A stretch of 64,000 nucleotides of DNA, from contig JACSVZ010000007.1 of the NCBI GenBank assembly GCA_014706295.1, forward strand, positions 4,349,699-4,413,698. The letters are read 5' to 3'. Under the pieces are notes generated by a model. The model was given only the letters and a program-made list of their open reading frames with translations. It was not told the origin of the DNA and searched no databases. Made by a program: the position numbers and the translations under genes. This DNA is from Lycocorax pyrrhopterus obiensis (taxonomy: Eukaryota; Chordata; Aves; Passeriformes; Paradisaeidae). Shown here piece by piece: positions 24,769-36,000 of the stretch (position 1 is its first letter; the number at the start of each line of letters is the position of its first letter).

Positions 24769-27700
24769 TAAAGGCTGTTATTCACCTCCCTGAAATGGAA
24801 ATAATGTATTTCAGGTTACTGAGCCTGAAATACCAAAAAAAGTGATTTTTAAGGCAAAAATAAAACGAAGTATTCAGGAACACAAAGCTCTAGCAAATGC
24901 CAAGATATCATTCTCTTCAGAACAAGTAAAAGGAAGAAATAATCTATTAATCTGATTTGTATCTGAATTAGTCCAAGGGTTCATATGTACAAAAAATTTG
25001 TTAAAGCAAAAACAGCCTATGTAATTTTCTTTCCATATTGTGTTTAACTTCTGTTTAACAAGCCTTTTCCCACTATTGAAAGGCATACTTTTGGATAAGG
25101 GATTGCTTGAAAATAACCCAAATTTACTTTATGTTGGCTGTGCTTTCTATCTACTCTCCTTGGAGAGCACCTGCTGCATGATGACAGCTCTGGTACACAG
25201 CAATAAACACTGGTGTATTTAACTCTATTTTTTAAACTGCTGGGATTTTCCACACTGAGGTTTTATCTACTACTCTTTAATATTAAGTGCCTTCCAGCTG
25301 CCTTGAGTTATGTTTGTGGATTTGTGAAAACTACGGTCAATTCTACTCTTTTGTTTTTCTGTGAACATGACACCCCTTTTGTGAAACTGCATCGTTTAAT
25401 TTGCTTTCTCATTTAGCTTTCTTCCTCAAAATAGACAATGCTATTCTTCCAATGCCCCATGTCTATATAGATTTTTGCCAAAAATCTGTACAGACAGAGC
25501 TTCATATGGCACAAAATCTTCTCTAGGTCAAAAGATATAAGTGCCCAAGTGCTAAATTGAATGAATAAATTTGGAATTGCAAAAATACTTACAGCTCATA
25601 AAACCTTCCAAAAAAACCTACTAACTGCACTCAAAACAGTGCATTGCAGGACACTTTATGGCATCAACCTTGCAGCTTTCTCCTTCTGAGTTTTTTGGCA
25701 TCTAGGTCAGTAAAAAATGTAATATTTTCTAAATAAGTATCATCACCTTTTTTCCCACATCTGCCAAAAAATACGTACAGTGCTCTCTGTTCATGTAATG
25801 GTCCCATAAATAGATTCCTATGGATTTGTGCTAATCAGTTAGTATAATCAGAGCTATTATAGAAAATACCTCTTGAAAAGGTGAAGAGTGAAAAATAACT
25901 AAGTGCCCTGAAGAAGTTCCAGAAATCAGGTGGATTAACAAAAATATTTGAAAGTGAAGAAAATTGTATTTTTTTTCAATCCTCTTTTTACATTTACTTT
26001 TCCAGTATTGTACACTTCCATCAGGCAGTGAAGATGGTATTGTGCCACCCTATTAACATGTACCCAGTGCTTAAAACTGTTACCCTTAAAAATGAAACCT
26101 GTCAGGAAAACAGCCCGATTTCCAACAGAAATAAGACCTGTGCAAGAGCAGGAGGTCTGCTCCTCTCTGTTGGTCGTCCCCGTAACACCTTTCAGATCTG
26201 ATGGTTAATTTCCAGCCAACCTGACAGAAAAATAAAGGGCTCGGGTACGTCACCTTCCGAAAAATGACATTAAAATGGACACAGGGTAGATGAGCCAGAC
26301 CCGGATTTTCCCCTGAGGAAAGGCAATCATTGCTCCTGGCTTTGCTACTGCCTGAGGCTGACACATTTAGCACAAGGGCAGTTCTCACCCCCTCTTGCCT
26401 TCCTCTGCTGTGGAGAGCTGGGAGGATGCTCAGCAAATACATCCAGCCCAAAGGATTTCTCCTTTGCAAACTCAGATCCCTCCAAGCCTTCTGAGGATGT
26501 ACACAGACACACAAACAGCTATGAGGTTTAAACTGCTGGATTTATTGAGGATAAGGATGAATTTCTTTCCACTCTTATAATTTTTGCTTTTCTTGTATTT
26601 TCAGAGAAGCAAAGTTTCTAACATGCTAGGATAAAGAATTTATTCTGATCTTACTAGTTTAATTTAAGCTACCCACATTATTTCATTCATTTGTTCATAT
26701 ACTGAACATTAATAAATCAAAATTTAATAAAAGGTTGAGTTATAATAGTTATATCACAGAAGGAGAAGATGACCAGGAAGAAAAATCTAATAAATATTAT
26801 TTATTATAATAAAATAATAACCATAATCACCATTAATATCCCAGGAGTAGAAGGTCACATTGCTGAATGGTCCATGATGAAAAACCAGTAAGATGTGTAA
26901 AAGGCCTCTCTGCCTTTGGATGTTTTAAAAAAAAGTCTTTGTACTAAAACTGAGTTGCATATGGGGATGCAGATATTGTCAAGTCTGAACCATTGCTGCT
27001 GGAAGACAAGGGAGGCACACCACTAACATCTTGTAGGATTATAGAAGAAGATTTGGGTAAATAACCTTTGTGAGATTTTTACTGAAACCTATTTAAATTA
27101 AACTTAAATCCAGAAAAATGAATTTTTGTATCCAGTATAGTTAAAATCTCATTTTCTTGCTACAGTTTTATAGTTGTTTGGTTAATTACAGGAAAGAAAA
27201 AATTACTGTAATTCTTTGTATAGAAAAACTTTATAGTAGAAAAAATTTTTTTAAAGATCAGGACTAGAACATGAGTGCCTTTTGATATATGCCTTCAGTA
27301 ATGTTTTCTGAAACAACTGAGGGGCCTCAAGAATGGATTTTGTTTAGGTCATGAATCTTAGTTTTTTAGATGAAGATGATCTTTGACGAATCAGAAATTA
27401 CTTTGTGAAGGACTAGGAAACGCAGGAAATTATTAAACCTGCCTAGGAAACTGCTGAAGAATGGACAAGTGTGAGGATCTTTAACAAAGGAAAAATGTTA
27501 CCTTTCCTTTGGTACTCTCCATAGAACTATTCAGCCATTTTGGTCTTCATGTGTCTGAAGGGATTAAAGATGCTGTTTCTCTGATATATGTCAACCCAAA
27601 TCGTCATTATGAAGAGAATCTTTGTATTTACCTCCCCAAAATCACCTTATTGTCTGTCCATTTTGGTTATTCTGGTTTATTATGTCTAGTACAAAGGCAA

Positions 27701-29214
27701 GCAATTTCTGCAACGTATTTGAATTCCACGTGGGCTATTTGTGTCTGTTGTACAGTGTAAGAAAACTGTAGTGTAACCAATCCTTTAATTTCTGTGTTCT
27801 CTAGGTTTTGAAGATCCTTTGCCTTTCATCTGGATCAAATTTCACTTGTGATGTATGCAGCAAGCCTAATTCAGACACAGAGCAGGGATTTGGGGCATTA
27901 ACAGTAACAATTACTGGGACTGCTACCTTACCATTCTGTTAAACAGATATAAGATGGGAACACAACGTGTGGTAATTCCCAGATGATCTTTTTTTTAGCA
28001 GAACATTTGATATTCTAATGCCAGGTAAACATTGCTTTAAAACCTTGGCTTTAACAACAGGGAGGTTAGAAGGCTCGGATTTATTCACCTGATACTTCCA
28101 GTGACAGCAGTCAGTTATCCATAGCATGAAGATCGCAGCTTTTAAATCTAAAAATTTTTTTGGCATTATAATTCTGAGTTAAATTATGGCTCAGCGAGTA
28201 TGACACAGAATGGTATGTCCAAATGCAAAAGAATCAGATATCATAGTATTTTGTACTTCCATAAGTTTATAAAAGTCTAAAACCAGCACAGAAGCAGATT
28301 AAAAGGTGGAATTTCTCTGTACTTTGACAAGGGCTACATTTTGATACTTTGTATTGAATCATAGTATTTTTATTTTAAAAATTCATTTAGTGATAATGTC
28401 ATACAAGCAATAAAATAGAAGATTTTAAATACAATAGAGAGATTAGGAATTAAATCTCCTAAATCTGCTCTTTTTTCTCATAATGCTTATCACAAAGAAA
28501 AATAAAAAATATTTAGCTACACAAACTGGTGGATTCAAACAGGTAACCACCATAATCATCCAAATTTGCATTACCTACAGGCAAAAGAAAAATTTTGGAT
28601 CTTTTTCTTAGGTCAGTTCTGGAATTTGTATTTTTAAACTGCAGCTTATGTAGCTCGGGTGGGATGTTTTAAGAGGAAGTCCTAGATAAGCCAGCAAGTC
28701 CCAATCTTAAACTCGTACTCCTTGTGCTGTAACCAGATATGCAAAGAGCAGGGAGTCCTTCAAGTAACCAAGTCTCACACTATCAATGCTAATACAATGA
28801 TTTAATCTGAAGTTATAAACAACAGCAGCGCAGGAATTTGTGTCTAATTTATTTTAGAATTACCTAGAATTCAACATTTAGTACTACCCAATGTTGAGGA
28901 GGCTCCAAAGTTCTTTTGGGGGAGGGAGAAAATTTGCTTATGAAGCACATGCAAAAGCATCTTCTCTGCTCCCAAATAGATGGAATAATCCACTGCACAG
29001 GTACTTCTACTATCTGCAGTGTCAGTCCATACACAGAATAACACTCACAGCACACAAGACATTAAAAGTGGAGTTTGAAAATTGCGATGCTGTTTTTGTT
29101 TGAAGTGAGTAGTCCCAAATAGGGTTTACATTCATATTCTGTAACACATCAGTGCCAGACAAACTATTCAACATTCTACAATTAAAGAGAGACATTTCCC
29201 CCCAGGTTTTGAAG

Positions 29215-29292
29215 CATTTCTTCTGCTTTTTTTTTTTTTTTTTCCCTTTTCTTTTTGGCTTTCCCTTTCTTGATTTCCCTCTTTTTTTGAAC
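29215..29292 (+). repeat. Polypyrimidine tract with a 17-T run
   Basis: T runs mixed with CCC. The Lys-rich minus-strand frame across it is an artefact of the tract. Confidence 0.85.
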
Positions 29293-30887
29293 TTATTTTT
29301 GATACAGTGAATCACCATTCTTTCCAACATCGTAGCTTTACAAAAGATGTGTCTGTTTAACTTCTCTCCCATCTATTAATTCTCCAAGCAGCATGGCACT
29401 CATTAAAGTTAGCTGAAGTGTATACATTCTTAGCCCATTGATTCAGTTTTGCTAGCAAAAGCATAAAAAAGAAGTGACATTGGCAGTTTTTGAAGAAAGG
29501 ATGATATGTCAGGAGTCCCTGCTGTTACTAGTTATACCTACAGAGTGATAACTACCACACAATCATCCTTTTATTATCACCCTTTATTGAACTTCATCAT
29601 TTTTACGAGTGAGGTAAATGGTGTTGATTTTCAGAGGGTGAGAATACAGCTTCAACTAGGTAGCAGCTACCTAGAGATGGACAAAGTAGGAATGAACATT
29701 GGTTATGAACTGGAAGAAGAAATGAGGAAAAGGAAAAAAAAAATACCAATTGGGTAGGCGTGGATATAATCACTATGAAGCAGAAATTGCTTGGAGGGTT
29801 AAAATATGGCTTTTGGTGGGTATTTTTGAAGGTACAAGAGGAATTGAGGTATGCAGCAGTCACTGCACTTCAACAGAAATATCAAGGTACTTGTTTTGGT
29901 GCACAAAAAAGGGGATGGAAGATGGAAGGCACTGAAAACCAAGGAAGTCACCCACAAAAAAAGAAAGTGATACACTATTCACTGAGGAGTATTTCACTCT
30001 GCAGGTCCTTTGTTTAACACAGTATCTTTCCAAGTGGGTTTTTTTTTCATAAGTCCCTCTACTTAGGTGTCTCTATGTGCATGGAAATAAGTTCCCCTCA
30101 GCTCTTGACATAGTATCCAGTGTCCAGGTGGGTGACCCAGCAGGTCCGAGCAGCTCCAAGCTCTGGCTCTTCATGAGCAGGAATTGCAGGGGAGCACAAA
30201 AGAAACCAGCCACGCTCCTTGTGCTCAAAAACAGGGTGGGTGCTATCCCTCCCCTGGTTTTATGACAGAGTTTAATTGTTAAAGCAGCCAATGAAGAAGT
30301 CACAGGGCCTGATTATTGTTGTGCCACTCTCAGGAGCCTATTATAATACAAAATACAGCAGGGCTGGTCAGAAATCTCATCGCTCCGTGGAATAGGTCAT
30401 TACATCTAAAACTAATGAGGACAGAGACACAAAACCCAAAAAGGACTATTATTCTTGTGCGTAGCAGTTATGCATTTAGCAAAGACAGAAAAACTTCATT
30501 TCTGGTCTTTCCTCTCCATTATTTTCTGTCCACATGCCTTAAGTGGAATTAATTCAGTGGTATTGTATGGAACCAGTTGCTGACTTCTGAGCCACCACTT
30601 CTGTGGTAACTAAGTCCTGGCATTGATTGCACAACTTCAATTTTAAAACTTTCAAAAAATGCAATTATATTTGGGAATGTTTGTAATTCTGACCTGATCT
30701 GAATTTACAGGACTGATACCCATCTGGTAACTAATGATCTAAAAATATAATTGTGAATTTAACATGAAATTCCTTTATATTTTTTGTATTGGTTAGTAAT
30801 CTTTTAGCTAATCTCACGTATTTGTTTCAATTTTATTACCCTTTGAGTTGACCAGCATGTAAAATGGATTCATAATTCCAATAGGCC

Positions 30888-31030
30888 TAGAATCACAGAA
30901 TATGCTGAGTTGGAGTCCAACCACTGGCCCTGCACAGGACACCCCAGGAGTCACACCAAGAGCCCGAGAGCATTGTCCAAATGCTTCTTGGACTCAGGCA
31001 GGCTTGGTGCTGTGCCCACTTCCCCGGGGA
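30888..31030 (-). mobile_element. CR1 LINE 3' fragment
   Basis: The plus strand starts TAGAATCACAGAATATGCTG and continues with the CCTGCACAGGACACCCCAGG-type sequence found in reversed avian CR1 3' ends, so the element lies on the minus strand with its tail at the left. The element is 5'-truncated. Compared with the family layout as I know it, about 20-25 bases are missing near 30913, where the usual stretch after TTGGA is absent. Only untranslated 3' sequence is present, so no protein remnant can be read. Confidence 0.85.
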
Positions 31031-33075
31031 TCTTTCTTTTTCTTCCAATTATTTTAAAGGCATTGAGAGCAATCAATCTTTACATACTCACAGATCTATC
31101 AAGTAAGCAATAAAAATGATTAACAGTAATATCATAAAAATTCATCAGAAGCCTATTCTGAAATGTATATCATCTTGCATTCAATACTGATCAATTAATA
31201 ATTTGTAAGTAGTCTGATATTTATTTAATATAACCTTTACACCAAATCTGATTTTCAATAGCATTTAATTAACCTGTGCAATGACTGAAGTTGTGTACAT
31301 GCATTAAAAAATTGTAAAAGTAATGGTCAGTTAGGCAGCAACCAGTACGATTTGTATATACAGTGACATTAATTATGCTTTCAAATTAGGCACATCATTG
31401 CTCTGGATGATGTAGAATTCTGGCCTTCAAAGTGTATTCCCTTCCACTTTTCACAGAAGTTTCAAAGTAGTATCCATACATAGTGCAACTCATTCTTAGT
31501 CCAAAGAGATCCTATGAAAATACAAAAATAAACAGTGTGTTTATTCAATGTTAGTATTTTTTCTGTCAGAAAATAAAAAATCAAGGTAAAGGGTTTCCAC
31601 AGATAGTTTTAAGCATTTCTTTGGAAAGAATCTTCTTTTGGCCCCATAACAAAATAATATAGCAGTAAGAGAAACAATCTATATGCAATTTCACTCACAA
31701 AAAGAAGAGTTAACTGAAACTTTGAGACTTTTTCACCCACAGTGTCCATTGCAGTCAACAGCACCACAATTTTAGTTTTCCCTTCACACTTGTCTCCTGA
31801 AGGTGGCTGTTGTCCTTTCATGGCCTGTGACACTTTCCTGGGCTACCATCAAAGAGGTAAATGGCAAATTTGTGTAGCACGAAGTTACTCAGCTAAAGAA
31901 GATCCCACCTGTTCAGATGAAATTTTTAAGGCAAAAACTCATTCTGGGTTCTGAATTTGTTAGTCCTCTGCCATCAGGCTTTGATCCTTACTGCAGGACA
32001 ATCTCAGGGGCAAAAATGAATGGTAACATGCAATTCTCTTTGAGTGCCTTTGGCAGCAGAGATTGGTCCCCAAACAAACTCTTGTTTCTCTCTCTTCTGT
32101 CCTTTGGGGGGTAAATTAATGTAGGTAAAAGTCTGTTCTCTGGGTGTAAAACGAGCATTTGCAGGTTTTGATCTGACTCAGAACTGTGCAATGATAGGAG
32201 TGGCTATTTTCTCTTTCAATGGTCAAGGGAATTTCTCAAATGCAGTTCTGGAATACCTCTAAATTTTCCCAATTCATTCTCAAATGAATAACCATTCCTG
32301 CTATTTCCTACAGTAAAAAATTCTGTTCATGAGAGAAAATTATAAAAATGTCAGTGTGTTAAAGTTAAAGAACTGGAAGGAGATACATTTTTTGATGGAA
32401 TGAAAAAACTTGAAAAGACAGTCAGTCCTAAAAAGTTTCTTGTTTGAGCCTTCTCCAGGAGGTCACAGGTTTTCAGTGTCTGGGATTTTCACAATTACCA
32501 CATAGCAGCTATCTTTTCAGACTAGGAGAGAACGAAATATTTGTCATTAACTCTGTTCCCTGTATCATTTAGATACAAGTGATCCCTGCCCTGCACCACA
32601 TCATATTACTACAGTGAAAAAGCCCACAGCCCCTTGCTATTTTTCTTTGGTATTCCCAGTTGTTATTTTTAAAGGCACAATATTTTATACTGCAGTGGAA
32701 GGATCTGCCTCTGCCATGGGAAGCATTCTTTAAGTGCCATACAATGACAGAAATTAAAGAAAATACTGGTGTATAGAATTACATAGTTCACATTTCGAAA
32801 TAACTTCAGACCCTCAGGGGGAAAAAAAGCCATTTGAACACCACCTTCATTTTGCCTGGCAGCTTGTTATATGAAATATGGACAGGTAATCGCATGGAAT
32901 TTAGGACTTTGCAAAATGCAGCCTGCTGCTTTAGGACTAAAATAGTAAAATAGAATAAAATAAAATAAAAATCACTAGGTCAAATTCAGAAGAAAATCTA
33001 GTGAGTCTAAAGGGATTTTCAGTTGGAGTGGCTTCTACTCCTCTGCTGTACCACATCTGAAACATGTTGAAGTAG
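31031..33075. other. Unique noncoding sequence
   Basis: No gene or repeat family is seen apart from a short (AAAAT)n tract near 32945-32972. Confidence 0.55.
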
Positions 33076-33291
33076 GTTGACCCCAGCCAGCAGTTAACCC
33101 CCACCCCACTGCTGACTCACCCACTCAGTGGGTTGGGGAGAGAGCAGCATGGACAAAAGTGAGAAAAACCTCTTGAGTTGAGATAAAGACACTACTAAGT
33201 GAAAAAAAACCCCAACAAACACAAAATCAAGTGATGCAAAAGCAATCACTCCCCATCTCCTACCAGCAGACTGAGGCCCAGCCTGTGTCAC
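33076..33291 (-). mobile_element. Degraded avian LTR fragment
   Basis: Read on the minus strand, the block contains the GTCTTTATCTCAAC...CTCACTTTT...CTCTCTCCCCAACCCA...GGCTGGGGT order that ends a common avian endogenous-retrovirus LTR. Its 3' end is therefore at the left (33076). The ATTAAA poly(A) signal usually found just before GTCTTTATCTC is mutated. The upstream part fades out near 33291. No internal retroviral sequence adjoins it, so it is an old solo LTR or a fragment. The assignment rests on remembered family layout. Confidence 0.6.
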
Positions 33292-33556
33292 CAACACCTT
33301 GAGAAGGTGGCACTGTTTCCATATTAACATGAGGAAAAGTGCTTTCACCAAGTTAGCTCTTATTCCTTCCATCCCTATGCCAATTAAAGCTGCTTCTGCC
33401 TGAAGTGACCAAGAAAACATTTTTACAGTTTTATTGATGTTATTCATACATTCCTGTATTTCTGTTAACATTCATTTCTACTTCCATTACCTGTAAGAAC
33501 AATCTGACCATACTTATTTTCCCAAAAAGAGGCCACCAGAATAATAGTGAGTATAA

Positions 33557-33606
33557 CAGCTGGACTTGATGGTCTTTCCCAACATAAATGATTCCATGAT
33601 CCTAAA
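33557..33606 (+). mobile_element. Short CR1 3' tail
   Basis: The words AGCTGGACTTGATGGTCTTT, TCCCAACATAAATGATTCCA and TGATCCT match the last 50 or so bases of avian CR1 elements, including a degenerate ATTCTATG-type tail. Nothing upstream is recognisable as CR1, so this is either extremely truncated or an eroded copy. Confidence 0.65.
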
Positions 33607-34489
33607 ACACACTGGAAGCTTTCCTTGCTAAACACAAATTGTGTGACTGCAGCAGCAATTCTGCAGTGCTACAGTTCATACAGCACACAGAGTTGTGGCC
33701 AGCTCAAAATGAAGTGGTTTTATAATAACAGCCACAGAGCATTGTCTCTGGAAAACAAAAGATTTGATGCAAAGAAAAAATGATGTTGAATCCCACAGAA
33801 GAAAAGCATAAGAGTATGGGGTTCTTTTTTTTTTGAGAATAAGAATCAAAAGGGGGTTAGGAAAGTGAAAACATTTTCATTAATCAGTGAGTATTAAATA
33901 AGTGAACTCTGATGAGTTTTATTTGAATTTTAGTTTTCCTTCAAAATCGTTAAACAAGTTGAGATATAATGAAAAGTTGGTTTATCAGAAATGTGTACAA
34001 GAACTTGGAAATATAGTTGTGGACATATAAATCCTCAGTACTATGGATTAGTTTTGATTTACAGGAGATGCAGAGAGAATGCTGCTGTTGGAGTCAGACA
34101 CTTTTTTCTGTTCATGAAACCTACTTTGAATTTCTGTTGTTACTGCTGAAAGACAGAGTTTCTCTCTTCATGGGTTCACTGACTGATTTAATATATCTTC
34201 TGTCGTGCTGCTGCTGTGGATTTCATCTCTTAAGGGAAAAAAAGGTAGAGAAAAAAGTATTAAACTGCACAGCAATCTATAAAACTATTGGCATTTCGAG
34301 CATTGTCAGTGTGTCTCTGATTAAAGGCAAATGGTGCATACATGCTGGTGTTTTCTCTCTGTTTTTTGAAGGACATAATGTCTCGGTTCATTATAATACT
34401 ACTAATCTGAGCCTCTGTAACAATATCCTATTTTTGTTTGATGATATTGTGGCCCTAAGATCATTCCTCACGTTGGGAAAGCTTTAAAG
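33607..34489. other. Unique noncoding sequence
   Basis: A 156-codon open frame at 34017-34487 is rich in Leu, Phe and Cys and has no recognised domain, so I treat it as chance. No repeat family is seen. Confidence 0.5.
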
Positions 34490-34790
34490 CAGAGAGCACT
34501 TCCCATGTCTATCCAACAGTCCTCTATTGAATGACTGTGATTCATTAGCGAGATGGGAAGAAAGTTCCTTGAGATCAGTCCTGAAAGCAATCTGTCATTA
34601 GAGCAGCACATTAGCTTTCTTCAAATTCATTTGTGAGACTCTTTGCAGGAAATAGTGCCTAATAAAGTAAGGAAATGACAGGAGAATATTGAAGACCTAT
34701 TAAAGCATTAAACCCAATTCTTTCCCAAACACAATGAAGGCCAGCCAGACAACCATCTGTAATGCTGCATTAATTGTCTAAGAAATAGTG
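34490..34790. promoter_or_regulatory. Possible conserved noncoding element
   Basis: A non-repetitive, balanced-composition block with many TAAT/ATTA cores and other homeodomain-like words. It has the look of a vertebrate conserved noncoding element. The call is based on texture only. Confidence 0.2.
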
Positions 34791-35554
34791 AAGAGTTTGT
34801 GTTCATAGCACCAGGGCTTTAAAACAGGAGCCAGTGCAACACTTCCAGTTGTCACTCTCTTTGCACAGCTGGGGTGGCTGCTGCAGTCTGGAGACTCTTC
34901 CTCTGCTGTAACCTCAGTCCTGACACCCAGGTCAGAATCCCCCACGCCAAAACCAGAGCCTGGGAAGGCAGGGGTTGTGCTGTCCTCTGAACTCAAACCA
35001 CTGCGTTGCCCTTTTTGAAATCTTGCAGAGAGCTTTGGGATCTGAATAAAAAGCTAAATTTCATGTTGATAAAATGTTCTGTGAACTTGAAATATTGATT
35101 GCTTTACACAAACATTAGTCTTCAGAGTTCATACTTTTTACTCAAACTTCCTTAAACTGTGTTAGAAAAATAAGTATGATGCAATCTTGTGGGCAAGGAG
35201 ATAGAATTGGCAGCTTGTATTTAAAAGAAAAACAGAAAAAGCAAAGGAAGAGACACTGGATGGGAAAATATTCCAAAGAAAGGGCAAGGCCATTGTTCTC
35301 TTGTAATTTTTACCAGTTTGTAATCTCAAATGATTCTTCATTCTTGCCTTTTAGGAGTCCATCCTGTCATCAATTTCACCAATGTGTTCCTGCCAAGTGT
35401 ATTTGTGTATTAAAAAGCAAGAATTCACTTTGTGTTTTGACTTGGCATGTGAATTGCTTGAGAAAATAAAACAGAAGTAGTAAAACTATATTTTGTGCAA
35501 AATATGTTGTGCAGTGAACACAGTCTGTGTCCTTCATCTAAGGATTAATTTTTT

Positions 35555-35583
35555 TATATATATATATATGTGTGTGTGTATAC
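35555..35583 (+). repeat. (TA)n(TG)n microsatellite
   Basis: About seven TA units pass directly into about five TG units. This compound dinucleotide repeat is probably length-polymorphic. Confidence 0.9.
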
Positions 35584-35829
35584 ATTTTTTTCCTCCAGTG
35601 CTAGTTTATTAATACAAGAACATTCTTTCCTAGGAAGCAGAGCCCAGGATACTTTCTGATGCGTAGGATGCTGGCTGCGGAGCAGTTACAGCCCCACCTG
35701 TGATTTACGGTCCTCTATGTCAGAGACAGGAGAAGCTCACTTTTTGTAAATTTTAAATACTAGAGGAACACTGGCTCAGAGGATGATCTCCCAGTTGGTG
35801 TCCTTTATGGACAAGGCAGCAGAAATTAT

Positions 35830-36000
35830 GGCAACTCGCTTGGGCATCTCCCAGTGAATACTGGAGGGAGTCGCGGTCTCCTGGCTTGCCGTGTGTTTCT
35901 CTGGACGCTCCAAGGGGCAGCCAGCGCGAGCCCTTTCGTTTTGCTGAGAGCTGCTCCTCGCACCCTCGTGCAAAGGCCGAGTACATGTGCAGTGCTGCAC
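35830..36000 (-). other. CpG-enriched patch with a minus-strand open frame
   Basis: About ten CpGs occur in 170 bases, against a CpG-poor background. On the minus strand a frame runs from GTG at 36000 to TGA at about 35776. It ends in a protein-like stretch (WEMPKRVAIISAALSIKDTN). A CTGTGCAG acceptor-like word precedes it, but the pyrimidine tract is weak. I do not recognise the peptide. The patch could be an exon remnant, a small regulatory island, or chance. Confidence 0.2.

Larger units (their letters stand above)
21902..30887. other. Unique AT-rich noncoding sequence
   Basis: No gene or known repeat family is visible over about 9 kb. It includes very AT-rich patches at 22480-22540 and 26787-26840, a pyrimidine tract at 29215-29292, and a perfect AACCGGTT (grainyhead-type) word at 24761-24768. 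The 142-codon minus-strand frame at 26086-26514 shows no domain or splice context. Confidence 0.55.

Noticed and set aside
26086..26514. 142-codon minus-strand frame
   Set aside because: A slightly GC-richer patch explains the lack of stops. The peptide has no recognisable domain.
29022..29372. Lys-rich 116-codon minus-strand frame
   Set aside because: It is the antisense reading of the T-rich pyrimidine tract at 29215-29292.
33094..33471. 125-codon minus-strand frame
   Set aside because: It overlaps the old LTR fragment; LTRs do not normally encode protein and no known motif is present.
34017..34487. 156-codon plus-strand frame
   Set aside because: Leu-, Phe- and Cys-rich translation of noncoding DNA with no domain, no ATG in good context and no splice sites that would make it an exon.
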